This document shows positions 1 to 8,354 of a stretch of 17,461 nt of DNA, piece by piece. Position 1 is the first letter of the stretch; every line of letters starts with the position of its first letter. The stretch comes from JAZOTK01 sp045534775 (GTDB taxonomy: Bacteria; Bacillota; Clostridia; RUG12999). The notes below the pieces were generated by a model. The model worked only from the letters and a program-made list of their open reading frames with translations, made no database searches and was not told where the DNA came from. A program made the position numbers and the translations under genes. The DNA lies in contig JAZSKI010000037.1 in assembly GCA_045534775.1 (NCBI GenBank), positions 1 to 17,461 of the forward strand, in the 5' to 3' direction.

Positions 1-22
1 TTTCTTTTGCGGAAACTAACAT
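1..22 (-). CDS. Start of a leftward gene, possibly class II fructose-bisphosphate aldolase (partial)
   Basis: Reading leftward from the ATG at 22-20, seven full codons (MLVSAKE) are visible before the window edge. An AGGAGG ribosome site lies at 38-33, ten bases before the ATG, and a good promoter lies upstream at 59-87, so a real gene starts here. The N-terminus MLVSAKE resembles the start of class II fructose-1,6-bisphosphate aldolases of Firmicutes, a glycolytic enzyme that splits fructose-1,6-bisphosphate into glyceraldehyde-3-phosphate and dihydroxyacetone phosphate. Seven residues are far too few to prove this. The presence of a gene start is well supported; the product name is a guess. 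Confidence 0.45.
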
Positions 23-58
23 TTTTATAATTCCTCCTAAATTTTTTCATATACATAT

Positions 59-87
59 ATTATAAAACAAAACTTGTAAAATTCCAA
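59..87 (-). promoter_or_regulatory. Promoter of the leftward gene at the left edge
   Basis: On the minus strand there is TTGGAA (87-82), a 17-base spacer and a perfect TATAAT (64-59), followed by an AT-rich leader and the AGGAGG ribosome site at 38-33. This matches the vegetative sigma-A type layout. It reads leftward only, away from the symporter gene. Confidence 0.7.
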
Positions 88-200
88 TAGGTTTTTTGAA
101 AAAAAATAATTTTTATTAGAATTATATAAAAAAAGAGATGATTTTTATAGAAAATCTGTATATTTATTGAATGACATAATAAAAACATTTTTTTCATAAA

Positions 201-217
201 CTGTCACGAGGTGACAG
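201..217. promoter_or_regulatory. Perfect 7-bp palindrome over the ribosome site of the symporter gene
   Basis: CTGTCAC (201-207) and GTGACAG (211-217) are exact reverse complements around GAG. The right arm overlaps the Shine-Dalgarno GAGGTGA (208-214) and ends three bases before the preferred GTG start at 220. It could be a protein-binding site, or an RNA hairpin hiding the ribosome site, though a three-base loop is tight. The role is inferred. Confidence 0.4.
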
Positions 218-219
218 TA

Positions 220-1530
220 GTGGAACAAATTTATGTATTATGCAGGGAGCTTAACGGTTTTTTATGGGGAACAGCCGGGGTTGCGGTTATGCTTACCGTA
301 GGTATTTTTTTCACCGTAACCACCAATTTTTTTCAGATAAGACATTTGGGAAAGATTTTAAGCACCACCGCAGGAGAGCTGTTTAAGAAAAAAGAGAAAA
401 AAGAAGGTATCACCTCCTTCCAGGCGGTGGCAACGGCTTTAGGAGGCACTATAGGTACGGGGAATATTGCTGGGGTGGCAACAGCCATTACGGCAGGAGG
501 AGCAGGAGCAGTATTCTGGATGTGGGTCAGCGGAATTTTCGGTATGATGACAAAATATGCCGAGATAGTGCTGGCGGTAAATTATAAAGATAAATCAGGC
601 GGCGGACCTATGCAGTATATGGAAAAGGGTATGGGAAGCCGTAGTATGGGCGTAATATTTGCGGCTCTTTGTATAGGAGCGTCCTTTGGTATCGGCAATA
701 TGACCCAGTCAAATTCCATCGCACAGGCGGCAAACAGCCTTTGCGGTATTTCGCCGCAGATTTCGGGCTGTATTGTGGCGGCGGGCTGCGGCATTATAAT
801 AAGCGGCGGCGGTAAAAGAATTGCAGGAGCAGCTCAGCTGATAGTGCCGTTTATGGCAATATTTTATTTTACCTTCGCCCTGATTTTTCTGACGGCAAAT
901 TTTGACCGTATAGATGATGCACTAAAACTGATTTTCACCTCTGCCTTCAGAGGAGAAAGCATTATGGGCGGCGTGGCAGGCTCGGCGGTCAAAACGGGGA
1001 TTGCACGCGGAATTTTCACTAACGAAGCAGGTATGGGCTCGTCGCCCATAGCCCACGGCTGCTCCAATGCGGATAATCCTGTAAAACAGGGTATGTGGGG
1101 GATTTTTGAGGTGTTTTTAGATACGGTAGTCATCTGCACTCTGACGGCACTTGTTATTCTTTCTGCACCTCCTGAGCTTTTGAAACTGTATGATGGGGCA
1201 GAGCTTACCTCGGCGGCCTTTTCGACTGTTTTCGGTAAATGGGGAGGAGCTGTCATTTCCGTATCGGTAATGCTTTTTGCGACTGCATCGGTTTTTGGCT
1301 GGGCGTTTTACGGGCAAAAGGCGTTGGAATACATAACCCCGAGCAAAAGAATTTTAAAAGCATATAAAATGATTTTTATTGCTTTTCTGTATATTGGTGC
1401 CGTATCGAAGCTGACGCAGGTATGGGAAATTGCCGATACCTTAAACGGTCTTATGGCAATACCTAACCTTACAGCCATAGTTTATCTGTCGCCTGTTGTG
1501 GTAAAATTAACTAAAAAATATACAATTTAA
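220..1530 (+). CDS. AGCS-family sodium:alanine/glycine symporter
   Basis: This is a polytopic membrane protein of about 436 residues that imports alanine or glycine with sodium (AGCS family, TC 2.A.25). The family signatures are clear: GGTIGTGNIAGVATAI in the N-terminal third, GGGPMQYMEKG near the middle, and GIARGIFTNEAGMGSSPIAHG-like residues around 265-285. Hydrophobic stretches fill most of the chain. I prefer the GTG at 220 over an in-frame GTG at 211, because the ribosome site GAGGTGA (208-214) overlaps the earlier codon and sits five bases from the later one. The family is usually 440-490 residues, so this is a compact member. The gene stands alone between a divergent promoter and the nadK promoter. 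Substrate choice between alanine and glycine cannot be read from sequence. Confidence 0.92.
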   Translation: MEQIYVLCRELNGFLWGTAGVAVMLTVGIFFTVTTNFFQIRHLGKILSTTAGELFKKKEKKEGITSFQAVATALGGTIGTGNIAGVATAITAGGAGAVFWMWVSGIFGMMTKYAEIVLAVNYKDKSGGGPMQYMEKGMGSRSMGVIFAALCIGASFGIGNMTQSNSIAQAANSLCGISPQISGCIVAAGCGIIISGGGKRIAGAAQLIVPFMAIFYFTFALIFLTANFDRIDDALKLIFTSAFRGESIMGGVAGSAVKTGIARGIFTNEAGMGSSPIAHGCSNADNPVKQGMWGIFEVFLDTVVICTLTALVILSAPPELLKLYDGAELTSAAFSTVFGKWGGAVISVSVMLFATASVFGWAFYGQKALEYITPSKRILKAYKMIFIAFLYIGAVSKLTQVWEIADTLNGLMAIPNLTAIVYLSPVVVKLTKKYTI

Positions 1531-1539
1531 ATATTTTTA

Positions 1540-1568
1540 TTGCATATTTATAAATTTTATGATATACT
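1540..1568 (+). promoter_or_regulatory. Promoter of the nadK-argR-recN run
   Basis: TTGCAT (1540-1545), a 17-base spacer and TATACT (1563-1568) form a good sigma-A type promoter 35 bases upstream of the nadK ATG. No intrinsic terminator is visible between the symporter stop (1530) and this site, so read-through from the symporter gene is also possible. Confidence 0.65.
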
Positions 1569-1603
1569 TAATGTAGACATTATAAAACAGCGAGGTAGTC
1601 AAT

Positions 1604-2425
1604 ATGAAAATATCTGTTATTGCCAATAAACGTAAGGACACCGATTTGAAAATTTTAAGAGAGGTTCGGGCGTGCTTTGAAGGAAAAGCAGACCTGCGGA
1701 TTTACGAGGATTTATGTATACCCGAAGCCTTTGAAAACACGGACATAGTCGTTGCCCTGGGTGGTGACGGTACCATAATCAAGGTAGCGAAAATGGCGGC
1801 AAAACGCGGAGTGCCGGTGTGCGGTATCAATATGGGAAAGGTAGGCTTTCTTGCCGCGGCGGAAATTTTGGAAATTCCTCTTGTAGCTGAAAAGCTTTTG
1901 TCGGGAGATTACAAAATTGAAAACCGTATGATGCTTGAGGTGAAGATTAAGACCAAATCGGGCGAAAGTGAGTTTATGCCGGTTTTAAATGATATAGTTA
2001 TATGTCGGGGGGCTTATCCCAGAATGATAGAGCTGAGACTCGCGGCAGAAGGGGATTTTCTGGACTCTTACCGCGCCGACGGAGCAATAATTTCTACACC
2101 TACCGGTTCAACGGCATATTCCCTGTCCTCAGGGGGACCTGTAGTTTCACCCACTATGGAGCTGATGCTTCTTACGCCTATCTGTGCCTTTGATTTGCAA
2201 ACACGCAGTATGGTAATTCCTGCAGAAAAACAGCTTACGGTAACGGTAGGCGGCAAGGTGAGGGCTACGGCAGGAGTTTCCATTGACGGAGCAGAGGATA
2301 TAGCCATAGGAATTGGAGATAAGGTAATCATAAAAAAATCGGACTACTCTACGAAGCTCATCAGCATTGGCGGCAGAAGCTTTTACGGGGTGCTCAGAAA
2401 AAAGCTTGGGAGGAAATATGAATAA
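1604..2425 (+). CDS. nadK: NAD kinase
   Basis: This enzyme phosphorylates NAD to NADP using ATP or polyphosphate, and is cytosolic. The 273 residues match the family length. The conserved GGDGT motif is at residues 53-57, with the catalytic Asp55, followed by a NMGKVGFLA stretch (family NxGxLGFL). The second signature, DGAIISTPTGSTAY then SSGGP, runs from about residue 159 to 178. A ribosome site (GAGGT at 1591-1595) precedes the ATG. The 3' end overlaps the argR start by eight bases. The nadK-argR-recN order is common in Firmicutes, which supports the call. Confidence 0.95.
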   Translation: MKISVIANKRKDTDLKILREVRACFEGKADLRIYEDLCIPEAFENTDIVVALGGDGTIIKVAKMAAKRGVPVCGINMGKVGFLAAAEILEIPLVAEKLLSGDYKIENRMMLEVKIKTKSGESEFMPVLNDIVICRGAYPRMIELRLAAEGDFLDSYRADGAIISTPTGSTAYSLSSGGPVVSPTMELMLLTPICAFDLQTRSMVIPAEKQLTVTVGGKVRATAGVSIDGAEDIAIGIGDKVIIKKSDYSTKLISIGGRSFYGVLRKKLGRKYE

Positions 2426-2870
2426 ATACGAAAGACAGTCACATATATTGCAGATAATTAAAGATAACACAGTCCAGACTCAGGAGGATTTGGCAGGATG
2501 TCTGAATCAACGGGGAATATTTGCCACTCAGGCTACCATATCCCGTGATATTAAGGAGCTTCGTCTTGTTAAGGTTCAGGCGGGGGAAGTGTATAAATAT
2601 GCTACGTCCACAGCGGAATCGGCAGGAGGGTTGGAAACAAGACTTAAAAATGTTTTCTCTGAATCAGTGATTTCAGCTTCTTCGGCGGAAAATATAGTTG
2701 TGGTGAAAACCTTAAGCGGTATGGCACAAGCCGCCGCCGCCGCGATAGATGCTATGGAATATGTTGAGGTGTTGGGCTGTATTGCGGGGGATGATACCAT
2801 TATGGTTGTGGCAACAAGCGAAAAATCTGCCGCAAAGATAACAGCAAAGCTTAAAATGATGATAAAGTAG
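2418..2870 (+). CDS. argR: Arginine repressor ArgR/AhrC
   Basis: This hexameric DNA-binding protein represses arginine biosynthesis and activates catabolism when arginine is bound. I take the ATG at 2418 as the start: it is preceded by GGGAGGAA (2409-2416) and gives 150 residues, the family's normal size. An upstream in-frame start at 2367 would lie inside nadK with no ribosome site. The winged helix-turn-helix is N-terminal, with FATQATISRDIKELRLVKV at about 35-53. The C-terminal oligomerisation and arginine-binding domain contains GCIAGDDTIMV (120-130), including the Asp125-Asp126 pair that contacts arginine in this family. A short alanine run (105-109, encoded by GCC/GCG repeats) is unremarkable. 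The start overlaps the nadK stop, suggesting coupled translation. Confidence 0.94.
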   Translation: MNKYERQSHILQIIKDNTVQTQEDLAGCLNQRGIFATQATISRDIKELRLVKVQAGEVYKYATSTAESAGGLETRLKNVFSESVISASSAENIVVVKTLSGMAQAAAAAIDAMEYVEVLGCIAGDDTIMVVATSEKSAAKITAKLKMMIK

Positions 2871-2891
2871 CAAAGAAACGGAGAGAAAGGT

Positions 2892-4571
2892 ATGCTGTCG
2901 TTTATTGATATACACAATGTAGCGGTAATTGAGCATAATCAGATAGAATTTTTTGACGGGTTGAACGTCCTGACAGGTGAAACAGGTGCAGGTAAATCTA
3001 TTATTATAGACGCAATAAGTATGGTTTTGGGCTATAGGACAAGCCGTGACATTATAAGAAGCGGTGAGCAAAAAGCAACCGTCAGCGCTTTGTTTTACAT
3101 ACCCGAAGATATGTGGCCGCTTTTCGGACAATGGGGGATTACACCTACGGAAGACAATACCATTGCCATATACCGCGAAATATCGGCTGACGGCAGGGGA
3201 ATGTGCCGTATTAACGGACGGCTCTCCTCGGTTGCGGTTTTGAAGGAAGTAGGTAAACAGCTCATAAATATTCACGGTCAGCAGGATACGGCGGAGCTTT
3301 ATTCTGCGGAAAAGCATATAGATTTGCTGGACGGCTACGGTGCAAAGGAAACAGCGCCGTTGCTTGCGGAATATTCGGAGCTGTACAAGGAATATCTGAG
3401 ACTGAAGCACGCTGCTGATGACGCCGCAGCCGAAGAATTTAAGGTTAATACGGAAATAGATTTGCTTACTTATCAGATTAATGAAATATCCGCGTTAAAT
3501 TTAAAACAGGGCGAGGAAGCGGAGCTGGTAAGAAAAACGGAAGCTATGGAAAATTTTGAACAGATTTCGTGTACCTGCGGCAAGGCGAAAGAGCTTATTT
3601 CGGGCGGCGATATAAATATTCGCGACAGCCTTTCGGTTATCGTGAAGGATTTTGAAAAAATTGCACCTTATGGGGAAGAGATTGAAAAAATCTATTCTCA
3701 GCTTATGGATGTTTTTTATATGACAGATGACATTTCGGGTAGTATAGAAGCTTTGGCGGATACCGTAGATTATGATGAAGCAGAGCTGAATTTTATGGAG
3801 GAGCGAATTTATGAAATCCGCCGACTTGCTTCAAAATACAAATGCAGTCCCGACGGGCTTCTCGATTTCCTGGAAGAAGCAGGAGAAAGACTCAGCCTCT
3901 TGCAAAGCACTAAAAGCTCATCGGAAGAAAATTTGCGAAAGCTTGAAGAAATAAAAGGGATTTTGCGGGAAAAAGCGCAGGTCTTAAGCAGTACCAGGAA
4001 AAAGCTTGCGGAAAGCTTTGAGGAGAAAATCATTGCACATTTAAACGACCTTAATATGAAAGGCGTTAAGTTTAAGACTATGTTTACGGAAACAGACCTT
4101 GGTGCGAAGGGCATCGATAATGTTGAATTTTTGATTTCGGCTAACGTAGGCGAGGAGCTGAGGCAGATGGCAAAAATCGCATCGGGCGGTGAGCTTTCGA
4201 GAATTATGCTGGCACTTAAGAGCATTATTGCATCTTATGACAGTGTAGATACTTATATTTTTGATGAGATAGATACGGGTATTTCGGGTATTACCTCGGA
4301 AAAGGTGGCAGATAAGCTGGCGGCGGTTTCAAAAAACAAACAAACCGTTATCATTACCCACAGTCCGCATATTGCGGCGGTTGCTGATCATCATTTCTTA
4401 ATCAAAAAGGCAACGGTGGAGGGTAAAACAAAAACTACCCTGTCGCTTCTTGACAGCGATGGCAGAGCGGCAGAAATTGCAAGGATAAACTCAGGCTCTC
4501 ATTTGACAGAGGCGGCTATGACCCATGCAAGAGAATTATTAAAAATCAGAGAAAAGGAAAAAGGCGTGTAA
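2892..4571 (+). CDS. recN: DNA repair ATPase RecN
   Basis: RecN is an SMC-like ATPase that acts early in repair of double-strand breaks. The 559 residues match the family length. The Walker A motif GETGAGKS is at residues 29-36, the ABC-type signature ASGGELSR at 430-437 and the Walker B motif YIFDEIDTG at 455-463, followed by a TVIITHSPHIAA segment with the switch histidine. The middle (about 150-390) is charged, with coiled-coil character. Residues 115-135 contain the typical NGRLSSVAVLKEVGKQLINI and the following INIHGQQD box. The gene starts 21 bases after argR with GAGAAAGG as ribosome site, and stops one base before the next ATG. The usual Firmicute neighbours after recN, spoIVB and spo0A, are not present here. 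Confidence 0.96.
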   Translation: MLSFIDIHNVAVIEHNQIEFFDGLNVLTGETGAGKSIIIDAISMVLGYRTSRDIIRSGEQKATVSALFYIPEDMWPLFGQWGITPTEDNTIAIYREISADGRGMCRINGRLSSVAVLKEVGKQLINIHGQQDTAELYSAEKHIDLLDGYGAKETAPLLAEYSELYKEYLRLKHAADDAAAEEFKVNTEIDLLTYQINEISALNLKQGEEAELVRKTEAMENFEQISCTCGKAKELISGGDINIRDSLSVIVKDFEKIAPYGEEIEKIYSQLMDVFYMTDDISGSIEALADTVDYDEAELNFMEERIYEIRRLASKYKCSPDGLLDFLEEAGERLSLLQSTKSSSEENLRKLEEIKGILREKAQVLSSTRKKLAESFEEKIIAHLNDLNMKGVKFKTMFTETDLGAKGIDNVEFLISANVGEELRQMAKIASGGELSRIMLALKSIIASYDSVDTYIFDEIDTGISGITSEKVADKLAAVSKNKQTVIITHSPHIAAVADHHFLIKKATVEGKTKTTLSLLDSDGRAAEIARINSGSHLTEAAMTHARELLKIREKEKGV

Positions 4572-4572
4572 A

Positions 4573-6714
4573 ATGAAAAAAATATTAGCAATTATCGCGG
4601 CACTTGCCCTGATAATGCCGAATTGTACGGCAACGGAAACCAAAGAAAAGACAGAAACAGCAGAGACGGTAGAAGTGGTAAAAGAAGAGGTAGCAGAACC
4701 GAAAACCGTTAAAACCTCAAGGAGTATATGTGACGGTGTAGAGCTGATAAATATATATATCAGGACGGCAGACGGTCCCCAGAACGTTAGTGTTATTGAG
4801 GCTGACCTCGGCAAATGGAATTTATACTTAAAACCGCTGTTTTCGGAAAAAGGAAGCAGTTATTTATCAAATGTGCAGACTCTTGTGGAGGATAATAATG
4901 CCATTGGTGCAATTAATGCAGATTTTTTCCGCTGGGGAGATGATGGCGGCGGCTCTGCCATCGGATATAACGTGGTGGACGGTGAGCTTATAACAACACC
5001 TTGTGTTGACGAAGAGGTTGCCGCGGTAGGTATGACTGAGGATAACAAATTTATTTTCGATTATTTCAAAAGAAATATAGAAATTACGACAGAAGACGGT
5101 GAAACAGAAGAAATACAACACATAAACAAATATGACGATTTAGACGGTCTGGTTTTATATGATAAAAACTGGGGAGCAACTTCTTTAGGCTCTCACGGGA
5201 ATCTCATTGAGGTTGTGGTGGAGGATAATGAGGTAATCGAGGTGCGTAGCGAGATGCCGCCCGTTAAAATTCCCGAAAACGGATATATTTTGGCGGGGCT
5301 GTCGGATTTGACTCCCTTTATCACTGAAAGCCTTAAGGTAGGCACTAAGGTGGAGCTTGATATAGAAATTACACCGGGTCATGACTGTACCCATATAATC
5401 GGGGGAGGTACGTTATTGATAAAAAAAGGCAAAAAAGCCGAAATCACCCATAACGTAGGCGGAAGAAACCCCAGAAGTGCCTTTGCTGTTGATAAAAGCG
5501 GCGAAAAGGTGTATTTTATAGCTGTTGACGGCAGAGAAAAGGACGGCAGCATTGGTATGACCCTGACGGAGCTTCAGGAATTTCTGCTGGATATGGGGGT
5601 ATATAATGCCATAAACTTTGACGGCGGCGGTTCAACTCAGCTTGTAATGCGAGATATGGCGAAATGGGAGGCAGAGATTCTCAATAAACCCAGCCAGACA
5701 CCTTACCGTAAGGTTGTAAATGCCTTAGGACTTATGGATAAAAAATATCTCCGCAACCATACAGCAGACGCTTATATAGAGAGATTTGAGAAGGATACAT
5801 CCGAGCTATATATATATCCCCGTGATGTGGCGGCTGAATATGAGGTAACGGGCGGCAAAGGAAAGCTGACCTACGATTTTACGGAAGAAAGCGACAAGCT
5901 TCTGTCGGCAGGCTTTTCTCTTGATACGCCGGCGAAAATTTCTGAAAAAAACTCAAAAATCAGTATAGATGTTTACGGGTCAGAGGATAATAAACAATGG
6001 CTCAGATATATGATTACAGATGCTGATGGTGAGGTACAGAGAATTACAATAGCAAATGAAATCAACTGGAACGGTCTCAAAACCATAACGGTACGTGTTC
6101 CCGATGATATAAAGCTTCCTGCTAAGCTTACCAGAATTTATATGGTACAGCCGAACAATGAAACACGCTCAAAAGGCGAGGTGTATTTCGACAACCTATC
6201 CGTAACAGGGCAGAAAGCACTTAATTTAGCCGTTTCGGCAGGGGTTCGGAATAACAATAATATGCTGACGAAAATTACGGCAACAGGCTTAGGTAACGAG
6301 ATGAACTATTACCTGGAAAATCTTGTGATTTCGGGCTGTGAGACGGGTACTACAATCAGCAGAAAAGACGGAGACGTAAGCGAGCTTTCGGGTGTATCGG
6401 TGGTATGGTGCGATGACAGCGCAAAAGCCCTTGACAAAGCGGCGGCGGACGTTATAATAGCCATATCGGAAGAAGACCCCCGTGATTTGGGATTTGCCGC
6501 TAAATTAGAGGAGCTGGCACTTAAAGGCAAGGAGGTTTATGCTGTTTATTGCGGCAATGCTACGGCGGAGGAGCTATACGGCAGAGTTAAATATATTACA
6601 TTAAAAATAACAGAGCCGAAGCTCAGCCACGGGACGGCAGGAAGTGATATCTTAAGCTTTTTTAAAGAAGGTAATAAAATAAAATATGAGATACATGATT
6701 ATAAAATTTGGTAA
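4573..6714 (+). CDS. Secreted NAGPA-domain phosphodiester glycosidase with long C-terminal extension
   Basis: This is a 713-residue exported protein. The N-terminus MKKILAIIAALALIMPNC is a signal peptide. A Cys at 18 is present but the preceding residues are not a standard lipobox, so lipoprotein status is doubtful. Residues 20-50 are a Glu/Thr/Val/Lys-rich linker. The catalytic domain (about 55-385) belongs to the phosphodiester glycosidase family related to human NAGPA (uncovering enzyme): NADFFRWGDDGGGS (115-128), GGRNPRSAFAVD (296-307) and NFDGGGSTQLV (348-358) are the family blocks. Members cleave sugar phosphodiesters such as GlcNAc-1-phosphodiesters, perhaps on wall polymers. Residues about 395-560 look like a beta-sandwich, carbohydrate-binding-like module, ending EVYFDNLSV. 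Residues 560-713 are unassigned. The gene begins one base after recN and is 14 bases from the pyrophosphatase gene. The exact substrate is unknown. Confidence 0.8.
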   Translation: MKKILAIIAALALIMPNCTATETKEKTETAETVEVVKEEVAEPKTVKTSRSICDGVELINIYIRTADGPQNVSVIEADLGKWNLYLKPLFSEKGSSYLSNVQTLVEDNNAIGAINADFFRWGDDGGGSAIGYNVVDGELITTPCVDEEVAAVGMTEDNKFIFDYFKRNIEITTEDGETEEIQHINKYDDLDGLVLYDKNWGATSLGSHGNLIEVVVEDNEVIEVRSEMPPVKIPENGYILAGLSDLTPFITESLKVGTKVELDIEITPGHDCTHIIGGGTLLIKKGKKAEITHNVGGRNPRSAFAVDKSGEKVYFIAVDGREKDGSIGMTLTELQEFLLDMGVYNAINFDGGGSTQLVMRDMAKWEAEILNKPSQTPYRKVVNALGLMDKKYLRNHTADAYIERFEKDTSELYIYPRDVAAEYEVTGGKGKLTYDFTEESDKLLSAGFSLDTPAKISEKNSKISIDVYGSEDNKQWLRYMITDADGEVQRITIANEINWNGLKTITVRVPDDIKLPAKLTRIYMVQPNNETRSKGEVYFDNLSVTGQKALNLAVSAGVRNNNNMLTKITATGLGNEMNYYLENLVISGCETGTTISRKDGDVSELSGVSVVWCDDSAKALDKAAADVIIAISEEDPRDLGFAAKLEELALKGKEVYAVYCGNATAEELYGRVKYITLKITEPKLSHGTAGSDILSFFKEGNKIKYEIHDYKIW

Positions 6715-6728
6715 AAGGAGCAAAAGCA

Positions 6729-8354
6729 ATGTCGGAGGTTTATATATTCGGTCATAAAAATCCCGATACGGATTCTATTTGTGCGGCGATTGCTTATGAA
6801 GAACTGAAAAATTCTCTGTCTGACGGCAAGACCTATGTGGCCTGCAGATTGGGTGATATTAACCGAGAAACTGACTATATTTTAAAAAAATTCAATATTC
6901 CCAAGCCCTTGAAAATTGAGGATGTAAATCCGCAGGTGAGAGATGCGGAATATGATAAGTCGGTATCGGTAATGCCTGATGATACCATAAGCAGTGCGTG
7001 GAAAGCCATGCGTGAAGATGCCCTTACCTTAATTCCCGTAACCAACGAGGACGGGACTATGGCGGGAATAATATCCTCTCAGGATATAACAGAAGCGTAT
7101 ATGGAGCTGGCAGACCCCTGTTTTTTGAAGCGTCATTCTATCAACATCAAGCAGATAGTCGAAGCCTTAAACGCAGATGTAATATGCGGCAAGCCTTCGA
7201 GGACCGATATACCCGACAGGGTTATGATTTTCGATAACCCGTTAAAAAGCACCGGAAAGGATAATCTGTTGCTGGTAGGCGATGATGAGGCAGACGTAAA
7301 TGCGGCTTTGGAAAATACCGCTAAATATATAGTACTGTCGGGAAATTTTACGGACAGCGATATGGGTAAAATTAAGAGAAGAGGTGAAGAACGGGATAAA
7401 ATTGTTTTATTCTCGGGAGAATCACTTTTTGCTCTTGTGAGAATGATAGCTCAGGCACTCCCTGTCAGAAGTGTAATGACAAAGGAAGATATTATTCAGT
7501 TCAGACCTAACAGCCGAATTGATGATGTGATGGAGATTATGTTGAAATACCGTCACAGATATTTCCCTGTAGTAGACCTGAACCGTCGTCCCTTAGGTTT
7601 GATTTCAAGAAGGCATCTTATAACCTACAGACGCAAGCAGGTAATTCTTGTGGACCATAACGAAACGGGACAAACCGCCGAAGGAATAGATAAGGCGGAT
7701 ATACTTGAGATTATTGACCACCACAGATTAGGTGATTTGCAAACAGGCGGACCTATTTTCATAAACTGTAAGGCTGTAGGGGCAACATCTACAATCATTG
7801 CCGAGGAATTTTTCTTAAAAGGAATTGAGCCTACGAAGAAAACAGCGGCACTTTTGCTGAGTGCTATAATTTCCGATACCCTTTTGTTCCGTTCTCCTAC
7901 CTGCACGCCGCGGGATAGGGAAACTGCACATCGCCTTGCCGGGATAGCAGGGTTGGATGTGTATGAGTACGGGCAGGAAATGCTGAAGGAAGGAGCGAGC
8001 ATAAAACAGTTCACTCCTGAAGAAATCTTACGAAACGATGCTAAACAGTACGAAATAGGCAAGTATAAAATCCATACCTGCCAAATTTTAACTACGGATA
8101 TTTCAGAGGTATATTCCATAAAGGATAAGATAGAAACGGCGGCGGAGGGTATGATAACCAAACAAAGCTTAAGCGGAATTTTGTTTATTGTAACAGACTT
8201 TTTCCGCCAAGGCTCGGAAATTATGATTTTCGGTCCCGAAAAAGAAGCAATTTCCTTCGCTATGGGTTTTGAAGGAGAAACAAGCAGATTTGAAGAAGGC
8301 GTAATGTCAAGGAAAAGCCAGGTAATACCAAGACTGGTAATGAATTTCAGATAA
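6729..8354 (+). CDS. CBS/DRTGG-domain manganese-dependent inorganic pyrophosphatase (family II)
   Basis: This cytosolic enzyme hydrolyses pyrophosphate to phosphate. I place the start at ATG 6729, giving 541 residues, because AAAGGAG (6714-6720) lies just upstream; an in-frame start at 6708 would overlap the previous gene. The DHH domain is split: GHKNPDTDS (8-16) supplies His9, Asp13 and Asp15, then after the insert come VDHNE (308-312) and the DHH motif (330-332), followed by a DHHA2 domain (about 415-535). The insert holds CBS1 (about 77-130), a DRTGG domain (about 135-240) and CBS2 (246-302). This is the layout of the clostridial CBS-pyrophosphatases, which respond to AMP, ADP and diadenosine polyphosphates. 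Regulation by adenine nucleotides is therefore likely but inferred. Confidence 0.9.
   Translation: MSEVYIFGHKNPDTDSICAAIAYEELKNSLSDGKTYVACRLGDINRETDYILKKFNIPKPLKIEDVNPQVRDAEYDKSVSVMPDDTISSAWKAMREDALTLIPVTNEDGTMAGIISSQDITEAYMELADPCFLKRHSINIKQIVEALNADVICGKPSRTDIPDRVMIFDNPLKSTGKDNLLLVGDDEADVNAALENTAKYIVLSGNFTDSDMGKIKRRGEERDKIVLFSGESLFALVRMIAQALPVRSVMTKEDIIQFRPNSRIDDVMEIMLKYRHRYFPVVDLNRRPLGLISRRHLITYRRKQVILVDHNETGQTAEGIDKADILEIIDHHRLGDLQTGGPIFINCKAVGATSTIIAEEFFLKGIEPTKKTAALLLSAIISDTLLFRSPTCTPRDRETAHRLAGIAGLDVYEYGQEMLKEGASIKQFTPEEILRNDAKQYEIGKYKIHTCQILTTDISEVYSIKDKIETAAEGMITKQSLSGILFIVTDFFRQGSEIMIFGPEKEAISFAMGFEGETSRFEEGVMSRKSQVIPRLVMNFR

Noticed and set aside
211..219. GTG 211 as symporter start
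   Set aside because: It lies inside the Shine-Dalgarno sequence GAGGTGA; GTG 220 is correctly spaced.
2367..2417. Longer argR start
   Set aside because: It lies within nadK without a ribosome site; ATG 2418 has GGGAGGAA and gives the family's normal N-terminus.
2712..3410. Long antisense open frame opposite argR and recN
   Set aside because: It is a shadow of two well-recognised genes, has no ribosome site and reads as low-quality, Cys/His/Tyr-rich protein.
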